NCBI GenBank assembly: GCA_027886175.1
Contig: JAJNNQ010000075.1
Coordinates: forward strand, 60,652,001 to 60,716,000
From: Phylloscopus collybita
Lineage: Eukaryota > Chordata > Aves > Passeriformes > Phylloscopidae
Length of the DNA stretch: 64,000 bases
Direction: 5' to 3'
This document shows positions 63,534 to 64,000 of this stretch, one piece after another. Position numbers and translations under genes: made by a program. The notes beneath the pieces are model-generated. The model was not told the DNA's origin and ran no database searches. It saw only the letters and a program-made list of their open reading frames with translations. Within the stretch, counting starts at the first letter, position 1, and each line of letters opens with the position of its first letter.

Positions 63534-64000
63534 TTTAACCTGCTTTAGTGAAATAACTTCAAAACTGTTACTTGAAAGCATACTGAGATAAATTCTTGAG
63601 GAATTTTAATAAATAGATGTGCTTTGCTTTGTTTCTAGCAAAGATTAATGCTTTTGCATAAGGGTTGGAAAGCAGTTTTACAGTCAGAGGAAAACAGAAG
63701 TCACCGCTGCTCCCTCAAAGACAGCACAGGCCTGTCAGCCTGATTCTGGTGCTTGGAAATAGAAATATTTTCTTCTTTTCTTTACACAACTGTGATAACA
63801 ATCTGTAAGCCAATGTACAACTAAAGTGTCTCCAGGAATTATACTGTTTGCAAGAAATGAATTTTAAACTTATTATAATAGTGTACTCAAGAGCTTGAAA
63901 TTTCCATGCCCACAGGGCAATATAGCACTACATTTGTGATTTGGTGTCACAAGCATGTAGACTTCAGTTTTACAAATACTCTTCAAGAAAACATTTAATT
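63534..64000. other. Unique noncoding sequence at window end
   Basis: Nothing recognised. Confidence 0.55.

Noticed and set aside
1..64000. CRISPR arrays, operons, tRNA and rRNA genes
   Set aside because: Direct repeats found are microsatellites or the single 57-bp duplication; no cloverleaf or rRNA motif was seen, and the sequence is clearly vertebrate.

Overview
The window looks like avian nuclear DNA, probably from a passerine. The clearest evidence is a set of CR1 retroposons. Three have the typical bird CR1 3' end, and two are older copies recognisable only by alignment from memory. Two LTR-like blocks (about 26.25 kb and 31.5-32.4 kb) resemble endogenous-retrovirus LTR families that I recall from songbird genomes. 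The sequence is mostly AT-rich, with scattered simple repeats. There are no operon-like gene runs and no bacterial features.

I found no protein-coding gene that I can support. Open frames are short and overlap on both strands. The longest ones are microsatellite translations, sit in GC-rich blocks where stops are rare, or look like nothing I know. No tRNA, rRNA or known miRNA was recognised. The window is best read as intergenic sequence or the inside of a very long intron, so its content is repeats, low-complexity tracts and a few candidate regulatory segments.

Layout: 1-9.2 kb is unique noncoding DNA. Around 9.4 kb a compact cluster has a perfect SRF-type CArG box and two inverted NKX2-type motifs. 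A pyrimidine tract and a purine tract follow at 9.67-9.84 kb. A GC-rich, CpG-moderate block with a mirrored CCAAT pair lies at 11.46-11.9 kb. A perfect 57-bp tandem duplication lies at 14.34 kb. CR1 copies lie at 20.4 kb (+), 26.8 kb (+, old), 35.8 kb (+), 50.8 kb (-) and 54.1 kb (-, old). LTR remnants lie at 26.25 and 31.5-32.4 kb. Long GGAA tracts lie at 42.2 and 53.2 kb, and a 309-nt uninterrupted pyrimidine tract lies at 58.07-58.38 kb.

The most distinctive structure that is not a standard repeat call is a pair of related segments of about 480-500 bp. They lie in opposite orientation at 48.29-48.80 and 56.34-56.81 kb, and I could not assign them to a family. I do not see a new multi-gene system here. 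The findings are candidates for regulatory elements, repeat families and structurally unstable DNA.
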